A stretch of DNA of 64,000 bases from Heterotrichella gracilis (Eukaryota > Sar > Xanthophyceae > Tribonematales > Xanthonemataceae), in assembly GCA_032358255.1 (NCBI GenBank), contig JAULBX010011099.1, positions 186,001-250,000 on the forward strand, written 5' to 3'. Position 1 is the stretch's first letter. Each line of letters opens with the position of its first letter. Shown here piece by piece: positions 35,666 to 44,284 of the stretch. The position numbers were made by a program, and so were the translations under genes. The notes under the pieces were generated by a model. That model did no database searches. It saw nothing but the letters and a program-made list of their open reading frames with translations, and had not been told where the DNA came from.

Positions 35666-37138
35666 TTAAAAATAGTTTAAAATTTGTTCAGCAGCTAATT
35701 TTCCCGAAATAATGGAGGGAGGGACTCCCGGTCCGGGTACCGTTAACTGACCTGTGTAAAACATGTTCTTGACCTTTTTATTGCGAATGGATGGCTTTAA
35801 GTGCGCAGTTTGAAGCAAGGTGTTGGCCAAACCATAGGCATTTCCTTTAAAGGCATTATAATCACTTATAAAATTACTTGGCGCATAACTTTTTATATGT
35901 ACCAGATTAGCCTCCACATCAAAGCCTGTTTTTTCTTTTAATCGCGCTAAAACCACTTTTAAATAATGGTCGCGTATTTCCTGTGTATCCTTTAAATCGG
36001 GCGCAATAGGAATCAATATAAACAGGTTTTCGTGATTTGCAGGGGCCACTTCCGGATCTGTTTTGCTGGGACAACACACATAGAATAAGGGCTTTTCGGG
36101 CCATTTTGGCGTGGTGTATATCTCTTTTGAATGAATTTGAAAATCTTCGTCAAAAAACAAATTATGATGCAAAAGATTGTCTATTTTTCCTTTAACGCCA
36201 ATGTAATAAATTAATGAACTTGGCGCCATTTTGCGGCTATTCCAATACTTTTCGTTGTACTTACGGTGTTCTTTTGCCAGTAATTTTTGTTCTGTAAAGT
36301 GATAATCTGCCGAAGAAATGAGTCCGTCAAACTCAAAACGGGAAGTTGTTGTTTGTATATTTTTGGCCAGTTTATTTTCAACTATTATTTGAGTAATATC
36401 GGCTTTTGTTTCAAACTTAACTCCTAAGTCCATTGCCAATTGATACATACCCTGGGCTATTTTTTGCATGCCTCCCATGGGATACCAGGTACCTAAAGAT
36501 AAGTCGGCATAGTTCATTAAACTATACAGGGCCGGAGTGTTTTGTGGCAAGGCGCCTAAAAACAGAACCGGAAATTCAAGAAGTTGAATGAGTTTTTCGT
36601 TCTTAAAGAGTTTTCGAACATGAGCGCTCATGCTGTTAAATACATCGAGTCGAAAAATTCCGGTGATCAAACGAATATCTAATAATTCCGAAAGATTAAT
36701 GCCTGGTTTTTGCACTAAATCATTAATACCAACATTGTACTTATATTCTGCTTCTTTTAAAAAACGCTTCAAGTTGTTGCTGCTTCCGGGTTCATGTTTC
36801 TCAAATAAAGCGAATAGGCTTTCCAGAGTGGCCGGAACATCGATGCTGTCATCTTTGTAAAACACACGATATCCGGGATCTAATCGTTTGAGCTCATAAT
36901 AATCGGAGACCTTTTTCCCAAAATCAGAAAAGAATTTTTCAAACACATCCGGCATCCAGTACCAACTCGGACCCATATCAAACACAAATCCGTCTTCTGT
37001 ATAGGTGCGGGCTCTACCGCCCACTTGATCATGCTTTTCGTAAACAGTAACCTGATAACCTGCTTTTGCAAGATAACAAGCAGATGATAATCCGCTATAA
37101 CCTGCGCCAATAATCGCTATTTTTTTATGAGAGTTCAT
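35666..37138 (-). CDS. crtI: Phytoene desaturase
   Basis: 490 residues. The FAD-binding motif IIGAGYSGLSSACYLAKAG is at the N-terminus, followed by VYEKHDQVGGRARTY and FDMGPSWYWMPDVF, which is the bacterial CrtI pattern. The C-terminus FYTGQLTVPGPGVPPSIISG is the bacterial phytoene desaturase signature. It converts phytoene to lycopene in several steps. It is divergent from crtD, with about 40 bases between the crtI ATG and the first codons of the crtD frame. Confidence 0.95.
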   Translation of the reverse strand: MNSHKKIAIIGAGYSGLSSACYLAKAGYQVTVYEKHDQVGGRARTYTEDGFVFDMGPSWYWMPDVFEKFFSDFGKKVSDYYELKRLDPGYRVFYKDDSIDVPATLESLFALFEKHEPGSSNNLKRFLKEAEYKYNVGINDLVQKPGINLSELLDIRLITGIFRLDVFNSMSAHVRKLFKNEKLIQLLEFPVLFLGALPQNTPALYSLMNYADLSLGTWYPMGGMQKIAQGMYQLAMDLGVKFETKADITQIIVENKLAKNIQTTTSRFEFDGLISSADYHFTEQKLLAKEHRKYNEKYWNSRKMAPSSLIYYIGVKGKIDNLLHHNLFFDEDFQIHSKEIYTTPKWPEKPLFYVCCPSKTDPEVAPANHENLFILIPIAPDLKDTQEIRDHYLKVVLARLKEKTGFDVEANLVHIKSYAPSNFISDYNAFKGNAYGLANTLLQTAHLKPSIRNKKVKNMFYTGQLTVPGPGVPPSIISGKLAAEQILNYF

Positions 37139-37160
37139 TAATTATTAAACAAATTACGGC

Positions 37161-37168
37161 TAATTTTG
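37161..37168 (+). promoter_or_regulatory. -7 box TAATTTTG upstream of crtD
   Basis: Exact TAnnTTTG match in the crtI-crtD divergent gap. The predicted transcription start falls near 37173-37176, only a few bases before the conserved crtD coding region, implying a very short leader. Confidence 0.4.
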
Positions 37169-37179
37169 TTTAAAACAAA

Positions 37180-38652
37180 ATCATCGCAACTTCAATAAAT
37201 ATAATAGGTTCGGGCATTGCAGGATTAGCAAGCGCTATTCGTTTGGCAAAACAAGGTCATAAGGTAACCGTGTTTGAAAAGAATGCCTATCCCGGAGGAA
37301 AATTATCGGAAATGCATTTGGGTGCTTATCGATTTGACAAAGGCCCATCGTTATTAACCTTGCCAAATTTAATTGATGAGTTAACAGATCTGTGTGCTTA
37401 TCCCGAAAAATTTAAATACAAACGATTAGAAACCATTACCAGGTATTTTTTTGAAGATGGCACGCGGGTTAAGGCCGAAGCCTCTATTCAAAGTTTTGCG
37501 AAAGAACTAAAAGAACAATTAGGCGAAGATGAAGCGCAGGTGTTGCGCTATTTTAAACGCAGTGCCTTTTATTACGACACTACGGCCCAACTTTTTTTGC
37601 ATCAATCCTTACATCGATTCAAAAACTTCCTAAACCTTAAAACGCTGAAAGGAATTTTAAGAAGTCCTCAATTAAAACTGTTGAGTACCATGGATGAAGA
37701 AAACAAACAATTTAAAAATGCAAAGACCCGTCAAATATTTAATCGTTATGCCACTTACAATGGCTCTAATCCTTATAAAGCGCCGGCCTTATTAAACATC
37801 ATTCCTACGCTGGAGTTTGGTTTTGGAGCATTTCTTCCCGAAAACGGGATGCACGCCATTACTCAGCACTTATACCAAGTGGCTCTTTTTTGTGGAGTAG
37901 CGTTTAAGTTTAATTCGCCTGTTGAAAAAATAGAAATAGAACAAAATAAAATAAAGGGCCTGTATTCGGGAGGTCATTTGTATTTAAGCGAAATGGTAGT
38001 GAGCGATGCCGATATGCATGTGCTCTACAAAAAACTACTTCCGCCTTCATACACGCCGAAAAAATTACTGGAGCAGGAAAAATCGAGTAGTGCCTATGTT
38101 TATTACTGGGGAATTAAAAAAGAGTTTAAAGAATTAGGTTTGCATAATATTTTATTCTCTGACAACTACAAACAAGAATTTATCGAACTCTTTGAAAATA
38201 CTCAACCCTATCATGATCCAACCATCTATATTAACATTACCTCGAAACATTGTGCTAAAGATGCTCCAAGTGGATGTGAGAATTGGTTCGTGATGGTGAA
38301 TGTGCCGCATAACAAAGGCTCTCAGGCTGTTCATTATGGAAATGAGTTGCGCAAACAGGTGATCACCAAAATCAATCGGATGCTGAAAGTCAACATTGAG
38401 GAATACATTGAAGCAGAAGAAACGCTTGACCCATTTGACATTGAAGCACAAACTTCCTCTCTTGGCGGTTCTCTTTATGGTAATTCAAGTAATTCCAGAT
38501 TTTCTGCCTTTCTTCGCCATGCTAATTATAATTCCAGACTTAAAGGCTTATACCTTGTTGGAGGGAGTGTACATCCGGGCGGTGGCATACCCCTGTGTTT
38601 GTTAAGTGGTAAAATTGTTTCTGAATTAATACATGATAAAGTGAATGCCTGA
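37180..38652 (+). CDS. crtD: Carotenoid 3,4-desaturase, CrtI/CrtD family
   Basis: About 490 residues, second member of the CrtI family in the cluster. The Rossmann motif IIGSGIAGLASAIRLAKQGH lies upstream of the first TTG (37243) and must be translated for FAD binding, yet the frame from the stop at 37171 has no ATG, GTG or TTG before it. I place the start at ATC 37180; ATA 37195 is an alternative. VFEKNAYPGGKLSEMHLGAY and the C-terminal VGGSVHPGGGIPLCLLSGK fit the desaturases that add the 3',4' double bond to hydroxylated carotenoids. The end overlaps cruF by eight bases. Confidence 0.85.
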   Translation: MIATSINIIGSGIAGLASAIRLAKQGHKVTVFEKNAYPGGKLSEMHLGAYRFDKGPSLLTLPNLIDELTDLCAYPEKFKYKRLETITRYFFEDGTRVKAEASIQSFAKELKEQLGEDEAQVLRYFKRSAFYYDTTAQLFLHQSLHRFKNFLNLKTLKGILRSPQLKLLSTMDEENKQFKNAKTRQIFNRYATYNGSNPYKAPALLNIIPTLEFGFGAFLPENGMHAITQHLYQVALFCGVAFKFNSPVEKIEIEQNKIKGLYSGGHLYLSEMVVSDADMHVLYKKLLPPSYTPKKLLEQEKSSSAYVYYWGIKKEFKELGLHNILFSDNYKQEFIELFENTQPYHDPTIYINITSKHCAKDAPSGCENWFVMVNVPHNKGSQAVHYGNELRKQVITKINRMLKVNIEEYIEAEETLDPFDIEAQTSSLGGSLYGNSSNSRFSAFLRHANYNSRLKGLYLVGGSVHPGGGIPLCLLSGKIVSELIHDKVNA

Positions 38653-39277
38653 TAAATTTAAAACATACTTGCTTTGGTTTTTGATGCTTGTTTATTTCTC
38701 AGGCACTATTGGTTTTGCGATGAATCCCGAATTTTTTAAACCATTTACACCCATCACCTTGTTACTTACTTCGTTTGTTTTTTTAAGTTTTCAAGTCAAA
38801 CAAAATTTAACTTACCTAAGTACTTTTTTAACCATTGGTCTCATTGGTTTTCTTATTGAAGTCATTGGTGTAAAGAGCGGACTTATTTTTGGAAGATATA
38901 GCTATGGAGAAGCCTTAGGTTACAAAATAGAGGGAGTGCCTCTGGTGATTTCCTTAAACTGGGCACTGCTCATTTCATCGGGAGTGCTTGTGGGCGGTTA
39001 TTTTTCAACTAACAAAATGATAAGTGCTCTTTTAGCGGCTTTGATCATTACCACAATCGACTTTGTGATAGAACAGGTTTGTGTTCAAATGGACTTTTGG
39101 CAATTTGAAAATGGATTGGCAGGAATACAGAATTATATGGCCTGGTTTGTTATTTCATTCATTTGTTCAATACTCTTTCATTCTGTTCTTTCGAAAGGGA
39201 ACAAACGAATTGCCTTACTGGTCCTTTCTTTACAAGTCTTTTTTTTCGGAGTAACATATATCATTAATCTTTTATAA
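38645..39277 (+). CDS. cruF: Carotenoid 1,2-hydratase, CruF-like
   Basis: 210 residues with about six membrane segments. Family DUF422/PF04240 (CruF). Marks include IGFLIEVIGVKSGLIFGRYSY and ITTIDFVIEQVCVQMDFWQF, with the conserved acidic residues in membrane positions. CruF adds water to the 1',2' double bond of the open psi end of gamma-carotene. This gives the tertiary hydroxyl of saproxanthin and myxol. It overlaps crtD and is followed by crtZ 11 bases after its stop, so the plus arm is one operon. Confidence 0.88.
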   Translation: MPDKFKTYLLWFLMLVYFSGTIGFAMNPEFFKPFTPITLLLTSFVFLSFQVKQNLTYLSTFLTIGLIGFLIEVIGVKSGLIFGRYSYGEALGYKIEGVPLVISLNWALLISSGVLVGGYFSTNKMISALLAALIITTIDFVIEQVCVQMDFWQFENGLAGIQNYMAWFVISFICSILFHSVLSKGNKRIALLVLSLQVFFFGVTYIINLL

Positions 39278-39288
39278 TTTTGTTGTAC

Positions 39289-39765
39289 ATGCATCCACTT
39301 CTCATCACAGCCATTATCTTAGGAACCTTTGTGCTTACAGAAATTTCAGCCTGGGCCAATCATAAATTTATCATGCACGGTCTTATGTGGTATTTTCATT
39401 CTGACCATCATAAAAAAGATCACGACAGTAAGTTTGAACGCAATGATATTTTTTTTCTGATGTACGCCATTCCAAGTTGGCTTTTAATCATGTACGGCAT
39501 GATGGACAATTACGCCTGGTACACCTGGGTTGGATTTGGAATATTATTATATGGTATTGCTTATTTTTTAGTACACGATGTGATCATTCATCAGCGCTTT
39601 AAGTGGCTAAGTAAATCAAGCAATTTATATGTTCTGGCTCTAAGACGGGCACATAAAATGCATCACAAACACCTGGGCAAACATCATGGCGAAAGTTTTG
39701 GCATGTTATTGATACATCCTAAGTACATTAACGAAGCACGAAAATTAAAAGCGGCTCAAGTTTGA
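39289..39765 (+). CDS. crtZ: Beta-carotene 3-hydroxylase
   Basis: 158 residues from ATG 39289; a TTG at 39280 is possible but adds only three residues. Membrane di-iron hydroxylase with four membrane segments. The histidine clusters that bind iron are all present: NHKFIMHG (HxxxxH), HSDHHKKDH (HxxHH), HDVIIHQRF and RAHKMHHKHLGKHHGESFG. It hydroxylates the beta-ionone ring at C3. Fits the fatty-acid hydroxylase superfamily and the length of CrtZ. Confidence 0.93.
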   Translation: MHPLLITAIILGTFVLTEISAWANHKFIMHGLMWYFHSDHHKKDHDSKFERNDIFFLMYAIPSWLLIMYGMMDNYAWYTWVGFGILLYGIAYFLVHDVIIHQRFKWLSKSSNLYVLALRRAHKMHHKHLGKHHGESFGMLLIHPKYINEARKLKAAQV

Positions 39766-39784
39766 TCATTTAAACATTTTCTAA

Positions 39785-40936
39785 ATGCCGCATACCATTA
39801 AATACGATTTTATTATTGCCGGTATGGGTTGCGCCGGCTTGTCATTTGCCATGCAACTCAAACAATCCGGTGTTTCGTTCACAAAAGTTCTTCTTATTGA
39901 TAAAGATCTTAAAACTAAAAATGACAGAACCTGGTGTTTTTGGACCAAAGATGCGAATGCGTGGTACGATAACATAGTATTCAGGAGTTGGGATCAATTT
40001 CAATTTAAGAGTAACCATTACGACAAAAATTTTTCTCTTCATCCATACAAATATCAAATGATCAGAGGAATTGATTTCTATTCCTACTGTTTAGCTGAAC
40101 TTAAAAAAGACGATCGTTTTCTCATTCTTAATGAGCCCATAACAGAACTGGCAACCATTAATGGTGTTGGACTTTTAAGAACCAAAGAACATACTTATTT
40201 TTCTAAACACATCTTTAATAGTGCCTTTCGCATTCAAAGCATTCAATCACATCATGTTAATTACATTCAACATTTTAAAGGATGGCTCATTGAAACAAAA
40301 GAAGAGTGTTTTGATGATGCCTGTCCGGTTTTTATGAATTTTGATACGGAACAATACAATGATTGTCGCTTTTTTTATGTGATTCCATTTTCCAAAAACA
40401 AAGCCCTCATCGAATACACCGGCTTTTCGAAACATAAAATACCTGATGAAGCGTATGATGAAAAGTTAGCCGCCTATATTAAAAATGACTTAAACATAGA
40501 AAACTACACACTTCTTGAAAGTGAAAAAGGAGATATCCCTATGGCCGAAAGTCCGTTTGTTAATCCTTTTGGGGAAGCAGTTACCAACATTGGCACTGCC
40601 GGTGGATACAGCAAGCCTAGTACCGGTTATACTTTTTATTTTATTCAAAAGAATTGCGAGGTTCTCATTGCTCAATTAGAAAAAAAGAGATCTGTCATTT
40701 CGCCGTTTAAAAGAAAATGGGATCATGAATTGTACGATAAAATCTTGTTGGATGTGTTGAACAAAAAAAATATTGCCGCGCGCGATGTGTTTACTTTTCT
40801 TTTCAAAAAAAATAAGATCTCTACGTTATTAGCCTTTTTAAATGAAGAATCCACCTTGATGCAGGACCTTCGCATTTTGAATTCTGTTCCTAAAAAACAA
40901 TTTATTTTTTCGGCCTTTAAAAAACTGATCCGCTAA
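39785..40936 (+). CDS. crtY: Lycopene cyclase, CrtY/CrtL type
   Basis: 383 residues. FAD/NAD-binding N-terminus YDFIIAGMGCAGLSFAMQLK, the lycopene-cyclase signature NDRTWCFWTKDANAW near residue 50, and MIRGIDFYSYCLAEL near 95. The catalytic acidic region (FFYVIPFSKNKALIEYTGF) and the IGTAGGYSKPSTGYTFYFIQ motif are also typical. It makes beta-ionone rings from psi ends. The stop overlaps the convergent glutaminyl cyclase gene by four bases. Confidence 0.94.
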   Translation: MPHTIKYDFIIAGMGCAGLSFAMQLKQSGVSFTKVLLIDKDLKTKNDRTWCFWTKDANAWYDNIVFRSWDQFQFKSNHYDKNFSLHPYKYQMIRGIDFYSYCLAELKKDDRFLILNEPITELATINGVGLLRTKEHTYFSKHIFNSAFRIQSIQSHHVNYIQHFKGWLIETKEECFDDACPVFMNFDTEQYNDCRFFYVIPFSKNKALIEYTGFSKHKIPDEAYDEKLAAYIKNDLNIENYTLLESEKGDIPMAESPFVNPFGEAVTNIGTAGGYSKPSTGYTFYFIQKNCEVLIAQLEKKRSVISPFKRKWDHELYDKILLDVLNKKNIAARDVFTFLFKKNKISTLLAFLNEESTLMQDLRILNSVPKKQFIFSAFKKLIR

Positions 40937-41778
40937 AGATCAAATTTGATCTCGTAAACCGTTGGCCAGAATTTACCCGTTACCAAAAACCGATTGGTAA
41001 TGGAATCATAGGCAATGCCATTCATCTCCAGACTGGAGCGATGTGTTGTTCTGGCTTCTTCTAACAGTGGGTTTAAATTCAGCTTTGCGATGATCTTACC
41101 GCTTTCGGGGTCAATCTTTACAACTGTGTTATTCATCCAAATATTGGCATAAATAAATCCATTAACATATTCTAATTCATTCAGATTATCCTGGGCAAAT
41201 CCATTTTCTGTGACAGCCAGTGTTTTTGTGACCTTAAATGTTTCGGGATCCATAAACGTGAGATTAAAGGTACCATCACTCATGATGAGTTCCTTTCCGT
41301 TAGTGGTCAATCCCCAGCCTTCTTTGTTTGAATAATTAAATCGCCCTATTTGTTTAAATGTTTTTAGATCGTAAACAAATCCTATTTGAGTGGTGTAAGT
41401 CAACTGATAGATCTTATTATTTAAAATAACAATGCCTTCACCGAAGTAAACTTTTTTATCGAGTTCTGCCTTTAATTCTAATTTTCCTTTCTCAAGATCA
41501 AGTATTCCAATGGAAGACTTGCCATAGGGGTAATACTCGGTAGAGCCTGTGCTTTCATAAAGTTTCCCTTCATGAAATAAAAATCCTTCGGTAAAAGCAG
41601 TGGTGTCATGTGGGTATTTCTTAATCACCGTATGTGGCAACACCGGAACAGTTGTTTCAACCGTTGTTTTAGTTTGCACCGATTTATCAGCCTTTGGTTC
41701 ATCGGTACAAGAAAACAAAACACTTGTCATAATTATTACAAAGGTCGTTTTGAGTAAATAAGCGCTTGAATACTTCAT
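40933..41778 (-). CDS. Glutaminyl-peptide cyclotransferase lipoprotein
   Basis: 281 residues from ATG 41778, which gives a lipoprotein signal peptide ending at VLFSCTDEP; the longer frame would overlap cysS. Residues about 50-281 form a five-bladed beta-propeller of the plant-type glutaminyl cyclase family (PF05096): YPHDTTAFTEGFLFHEGKLY, YESTGSTEYYPYGKS, TYTTQIGFVYD, NEKEGWGLTTNG-like block reading NKEGWGLTTNGKEL, and LNELEYVNGFIYANIW. It converts N-terminal Gln to pyroglutamate. In Bacteroidota this can mature proteins exported by Sec whose first residue after cleavage is Gln, which fits signal peptides here ending in SQ. Confidence 0.9.
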   Translation of the reverse strand: MKYSSAYLLKTTFVIIMTSVLFSCTDEPKADKSVQTKTTVETTVPVLPHTVIKKYPHDTTAFTEGFLFHEGKLYESTGSTEYYPYGKSSIGILDLEKGKLELKAELDKKVYFGEGIVILNNKIYQLTYTTQIGFVYDLKTFKQIGRFNYSNKEGWGLTTNGKELIMSDGTFNLTFMDPETFKVTKTLAVTENGFAQDNLNELEYVNGFIYANIWMNNTVVKIDPESGKIIAKLNLNPLLEEARTTHRSSLEMNGIAYDSITNRFLVTGKFWPTVYEIKFDL

Positions 41779-41782
41779 ACAA

Positions 41783-43246
41783 TTAGGCTTTCCAGGTGCT
41801 ACCTTCTTTGGTGTCTTTGATTTGAATTCCGGCCGCAATTAATTTATCACGTATTTCATCGCTTAATTTAAAATCCTTACCTGTCTTTGCTTTGCTGCGG
41901 ATATCTAAAACAAGGTCCATGACTTTTTCAAGAGCGCCATTACTGCGCTCATTGCCTTCGTCAGATCTTAAACCTAAAACAGAAAATACAAAATCGTTGT
42001 AGATCTTCTTTAATAGATCAATGTCCTGAGCTGATACCTTTAGTTTACCGTCATTAGCAGAATTAATGATTCTTACGGCATCAAATAAATGAGCGATCAA
42101 TACGGAGGTATTAAAATCATCGTTCATGGCTTCGTAACACTTATTCTGTAGCTCTGTGATGTTTTCAGAAGAAGTGGCTGAAGCTTGCAAGGTCTGCAGC
42201 GTTTTATAACTGTCCATCAAGCGCTCAAAGCCCTTTTCACTAGCCTGTAAGGCTTCATTACTAAAATCGAGCGTGCTTCTGTAATGCGTTTGAAGCATAA
42301 AAAAACGAACGGCCATTGGCTTATATCCTTTTTCCAGTAAAGGGTGATTACCGGTAAATAATTCACCCGGCAAAAAACCATTGCCTGCACTTTTCGACAT
42401 GCGCACTCCGTTTACTGTCAGCATATTTGTATGCATCCAGTAATTAACGGGTGTTTTATGATAACAAGCCTGTGATTGCGCTATTTCATTGGTATGATGA
42501 GTAGCCTGAAGATCCATTCCGCCACCATGAATATCAAAGGTATCACCCAGGTATTTTCTACTCATGGCCGAACACTCAATGTGCCATCCCGGAAAACCCC
42601 ATCCCCAGGGAGATGGCCAACGCATGATGGTTTCTGGTTTTGCTTTGATCCATAAGGCGAAATCCAAACGTCCGCGTTTGTCATCCTGACCTCCCAATTC
42701 GCGGGTACCTTCTAAAAGCTCTTCCAGCTTACGATTGGTTAATTGACCGTAATTAAATTCCTTACTGTATTTTTCTACATCAAAATACACGTTTCCATCC
42801 ACTTCGTATGCTAAACCATTTGCCATGATCTCTTTGATCATTTCTATTTGTTCACAAATATGCCCGGTAGCTGTAGGTTCAATGCTTGGTGGCAGGGTAT
42901 TAAATTCACGCATCACATCGCGAAAACCCAAGGTGTACTTTTGTACAATTTCCATTGGTTCTAGTTTTTCGAGTTTTGCTTTTTTTGCGAATTTATCATC
43001 TCCTTCATCTCTGTCTCCTTCTAAGTGTCCGGCATCTGTAATATTTCGCACGTAACGCACTTTGTATCCTAAATGCAATAAATATCTATATATAAGGTCA
43101 AATGAAACAAAGGTCCGACAGTTGCCTAAATGCACATCACTGTATACTGTTGGTCCGCAAACATATAATCCTACCAAAGGTGAATGAAGTGGTTTAAACT
43201 CTTCTTTTTTTCGAGTAAGGGTGTTGTATAAAAATAGCGTTTGCAT
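41783..43246 (-). CDS. cysS: Cysteine--tRNA ligase
   Basis: 487 residues. Zinc-binding and HIGH region CGPTVYSDVHLGNCRT near residue 30, the zinc Cys/His block FPGWHIECSAMSRKYLGDTF and HGGGMDLQATHHTNEIAQS, and KMSKS as VRMSKSAGNG. Typical length. Charges tRNA-Cys. The downstream lipoprotein glutaminyl cyclase starts four bases after the stop, so the two are likely cotranscribed. Confidence 0.97.
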   Translation of the reverse strand: MQTLFLYNTLTRKKEEFKPLHSPLVGLYVCGPTVYSDVHLGNCRTFVSFDLIYRYLLHLGYKVRYVRNITDAGHLEGDRDEGDDKFAKKAKLEKLEPMEIVQKYTLGFRDVMREFNTLPPSIEPTATGHICEQIEMIKEIMANGLAYEVDGNVYFDVEKYSKEFNYGQLTNRKLEELLEGTRELGGQDDKRGRLDFALWIKAKPETIMRWPSPWGWGFPGWHIECSAMSRKYLGDTFDIHGGGMDLQATHHTNEIAQSQACYHKTPVNYWMHTNMLTVNGVRMSKSAGNGFLPGELFTGNHPLLEKGYKPMAVRFFMLQTHYRSTLDFSNEALQASEKGFERLMDSYKTLQTLQASATSSENITELQNKCYEAMNDDFNTSVLIAHLFDAVRIINSANDGKLKVSAQDIDLLKKIYNDFVFSVLGLRSDEGNERSNGALEKVMDLVLDIRSKAKTGKDFKLSDEIRDKLIAAGIQIKDTKEGSTWKA

Positions 43247-43264
43247 AATGCCGTAAATTACGGC

Positions 43265-43296
43265 AAAAAAAAAGACTGAAAAAAATTTTCAGTCTT
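43265..43296 (-). terminator. Intrinsic terminator after carH
   Basis: AAGACTGAAAA (43272-43282) pairs with TTTTCAGTCTT (43286-43296); the plus-strand A-run at 43265-43273 gives the U-tract for the minus-strand transcript. It separates carH from cysS. Confidence 0.88.
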
Positions 43297-43319
43297 AAAT
43301 AGAGCCAAAATACTTGTTG

Positions 43320-44207
43320 TTAGATCAGCTTTTTAAAATGGTTAAAATCATTAAATACCGTTAATCGTTCGGAGTTTTGTTTAGTGTACTTTTCTTCAGG
43401 ATCAAAAAACAAACGACCGCTGATAAGCAGCTTAGACTTATCAAAATTATTCTCACAGAGCGTAACAAAATCATCGGGACCCATATCCGGTATACGGCTG
43501 GTAAGAATTGTAACTACGTAATCTGGTTGGGTATCTTTAATAATTGGACTTAAATCGTCCATCGGGACACTTTGTCCTAGGTAAATACATCGGTGCCCCT
43601 TAGCTTTAGCAAGAAAAAAAGTATACAACAGACCCATCTCATGAAGTTCATTGGATGGTAAAAAAAACAAATACTTTTTAGCGTTTGGATTCTTTTCAGG
43701 AGCCAACTTGTCTATTCCTACAATGAGTTTTTGACGAACAAGATTCGAAATAAAATGCTCTTGTGCAGGAGTCACTGTCCCAAGCTGCCAGAGATTTCCC
43801 AGATGGCGAATAAAAGGGAAAACTACCTTTTCAATCGTGTTTTCAAAACCAATCTCAACAATGGAAGCATTAATGATGTTTTCAAACTTAAGTTCGTCTA
43901 AGTCGATCAAACACCTGTATAAATTATCTATTGTATTACTCTCCTTTACATGATTGTTTAGAAATTTTTCGGCCTCTTCTATGAGTATGGTGTCGTTAAA
44001 TTCGGCAATGTTAGAGATCTTATAGCCGTTTTTGTTTAAAATGGAGATATTCAAAATTCGGCGCAGATCGGCATTGTTGTAATAACGAATATTTGTATCG
44101 GTGCGCTCTGGTTTAAGGATGTTATAGCGTTGCTCCCAAATACGAAGCGTGTGGGCTTTGATGCCGGACATCAATTCAAGGTCTTTTATGGAATAGTGAG
44201 TTGACAT
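43320..44207 (-). CDS. carH: CarH/LitR-like MerR regulator with cobalamin-binding domain
   Basis: 295 residues. N-terminal MerR DNA-binding domain (YSIKDLELMSGIKAHTLRIW, about 5-70) and a C-terminal B12-binding module (about 90-295). The cobalamin contacts of the light sensor CarH are kept: Trp140 with Glu150-His151 (LWQLGTVTPAQEHF, same W-x9-E-H spacing as Thermus CarH), and the lower axial ligand motif ExHxxG at 187-192 (NELHEMG). CarH represses carotenoid genes in the dark as an AdoCbl-bound tetramer and releases DNA on light. Two kb from the crt cluster; regulation of it is inference. Confidence 0.9.
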   Translation of the reverse strand: MSTHYSIKDLELMSGIKAHTLRIWEQRYNILKPERTDTNIRYYNNADLRRILNISILNKNGYKISNIAEFNDTILIEEAEKFLNNHVKESNTIDNLYRCLIDLDELKFENIINASIVEIGFENTIEKVVFPFIRHLGNLWQLGTVTPAQEHFISNLVRQKLIVGIDKLAPEKNPNAKKYLFFLPSNELHEMGLLYTFFLAKAKGHRCIYLGQSVPMDDLSPIIKDTQPDYVVTILTSRIPDMGPDDFVTLCENNFDKSKLLISGRLFFDPEEKYTKQNSERLTVFNDFNHFKKLI

Positions 44208-44244
44208 GTTTTGGTCAATAAACAGACGCTGACTGCTTTTGTTT

Positions 44245-44276
44245 AAAAAAAAACCCCCTTATTTTATAAGAGGGTT
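44245..44276 (-). terminator. Intrinsic terminator after ompH
   Basis: AACCCCCTTAT (44252-44262) and ATAAGAGGGTT (44266-44276) form an 11-bp stem with one mismatch and a TTT loop; A-run at 44245-44253 gives a U-tract on the minus strand. It ends the uppS-bamA-ompH-ompH operon. Confidence 0.82.
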
Positions 44277-44284
44277 CAAATATA

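Noticed and set aside
37139-37243. crtD as a broken gene or truncated at TTG 37243
   Set aside because: The frame is open and conserved through the FAD motif upstream of 37243, so a non-standard start is more likely than damage.
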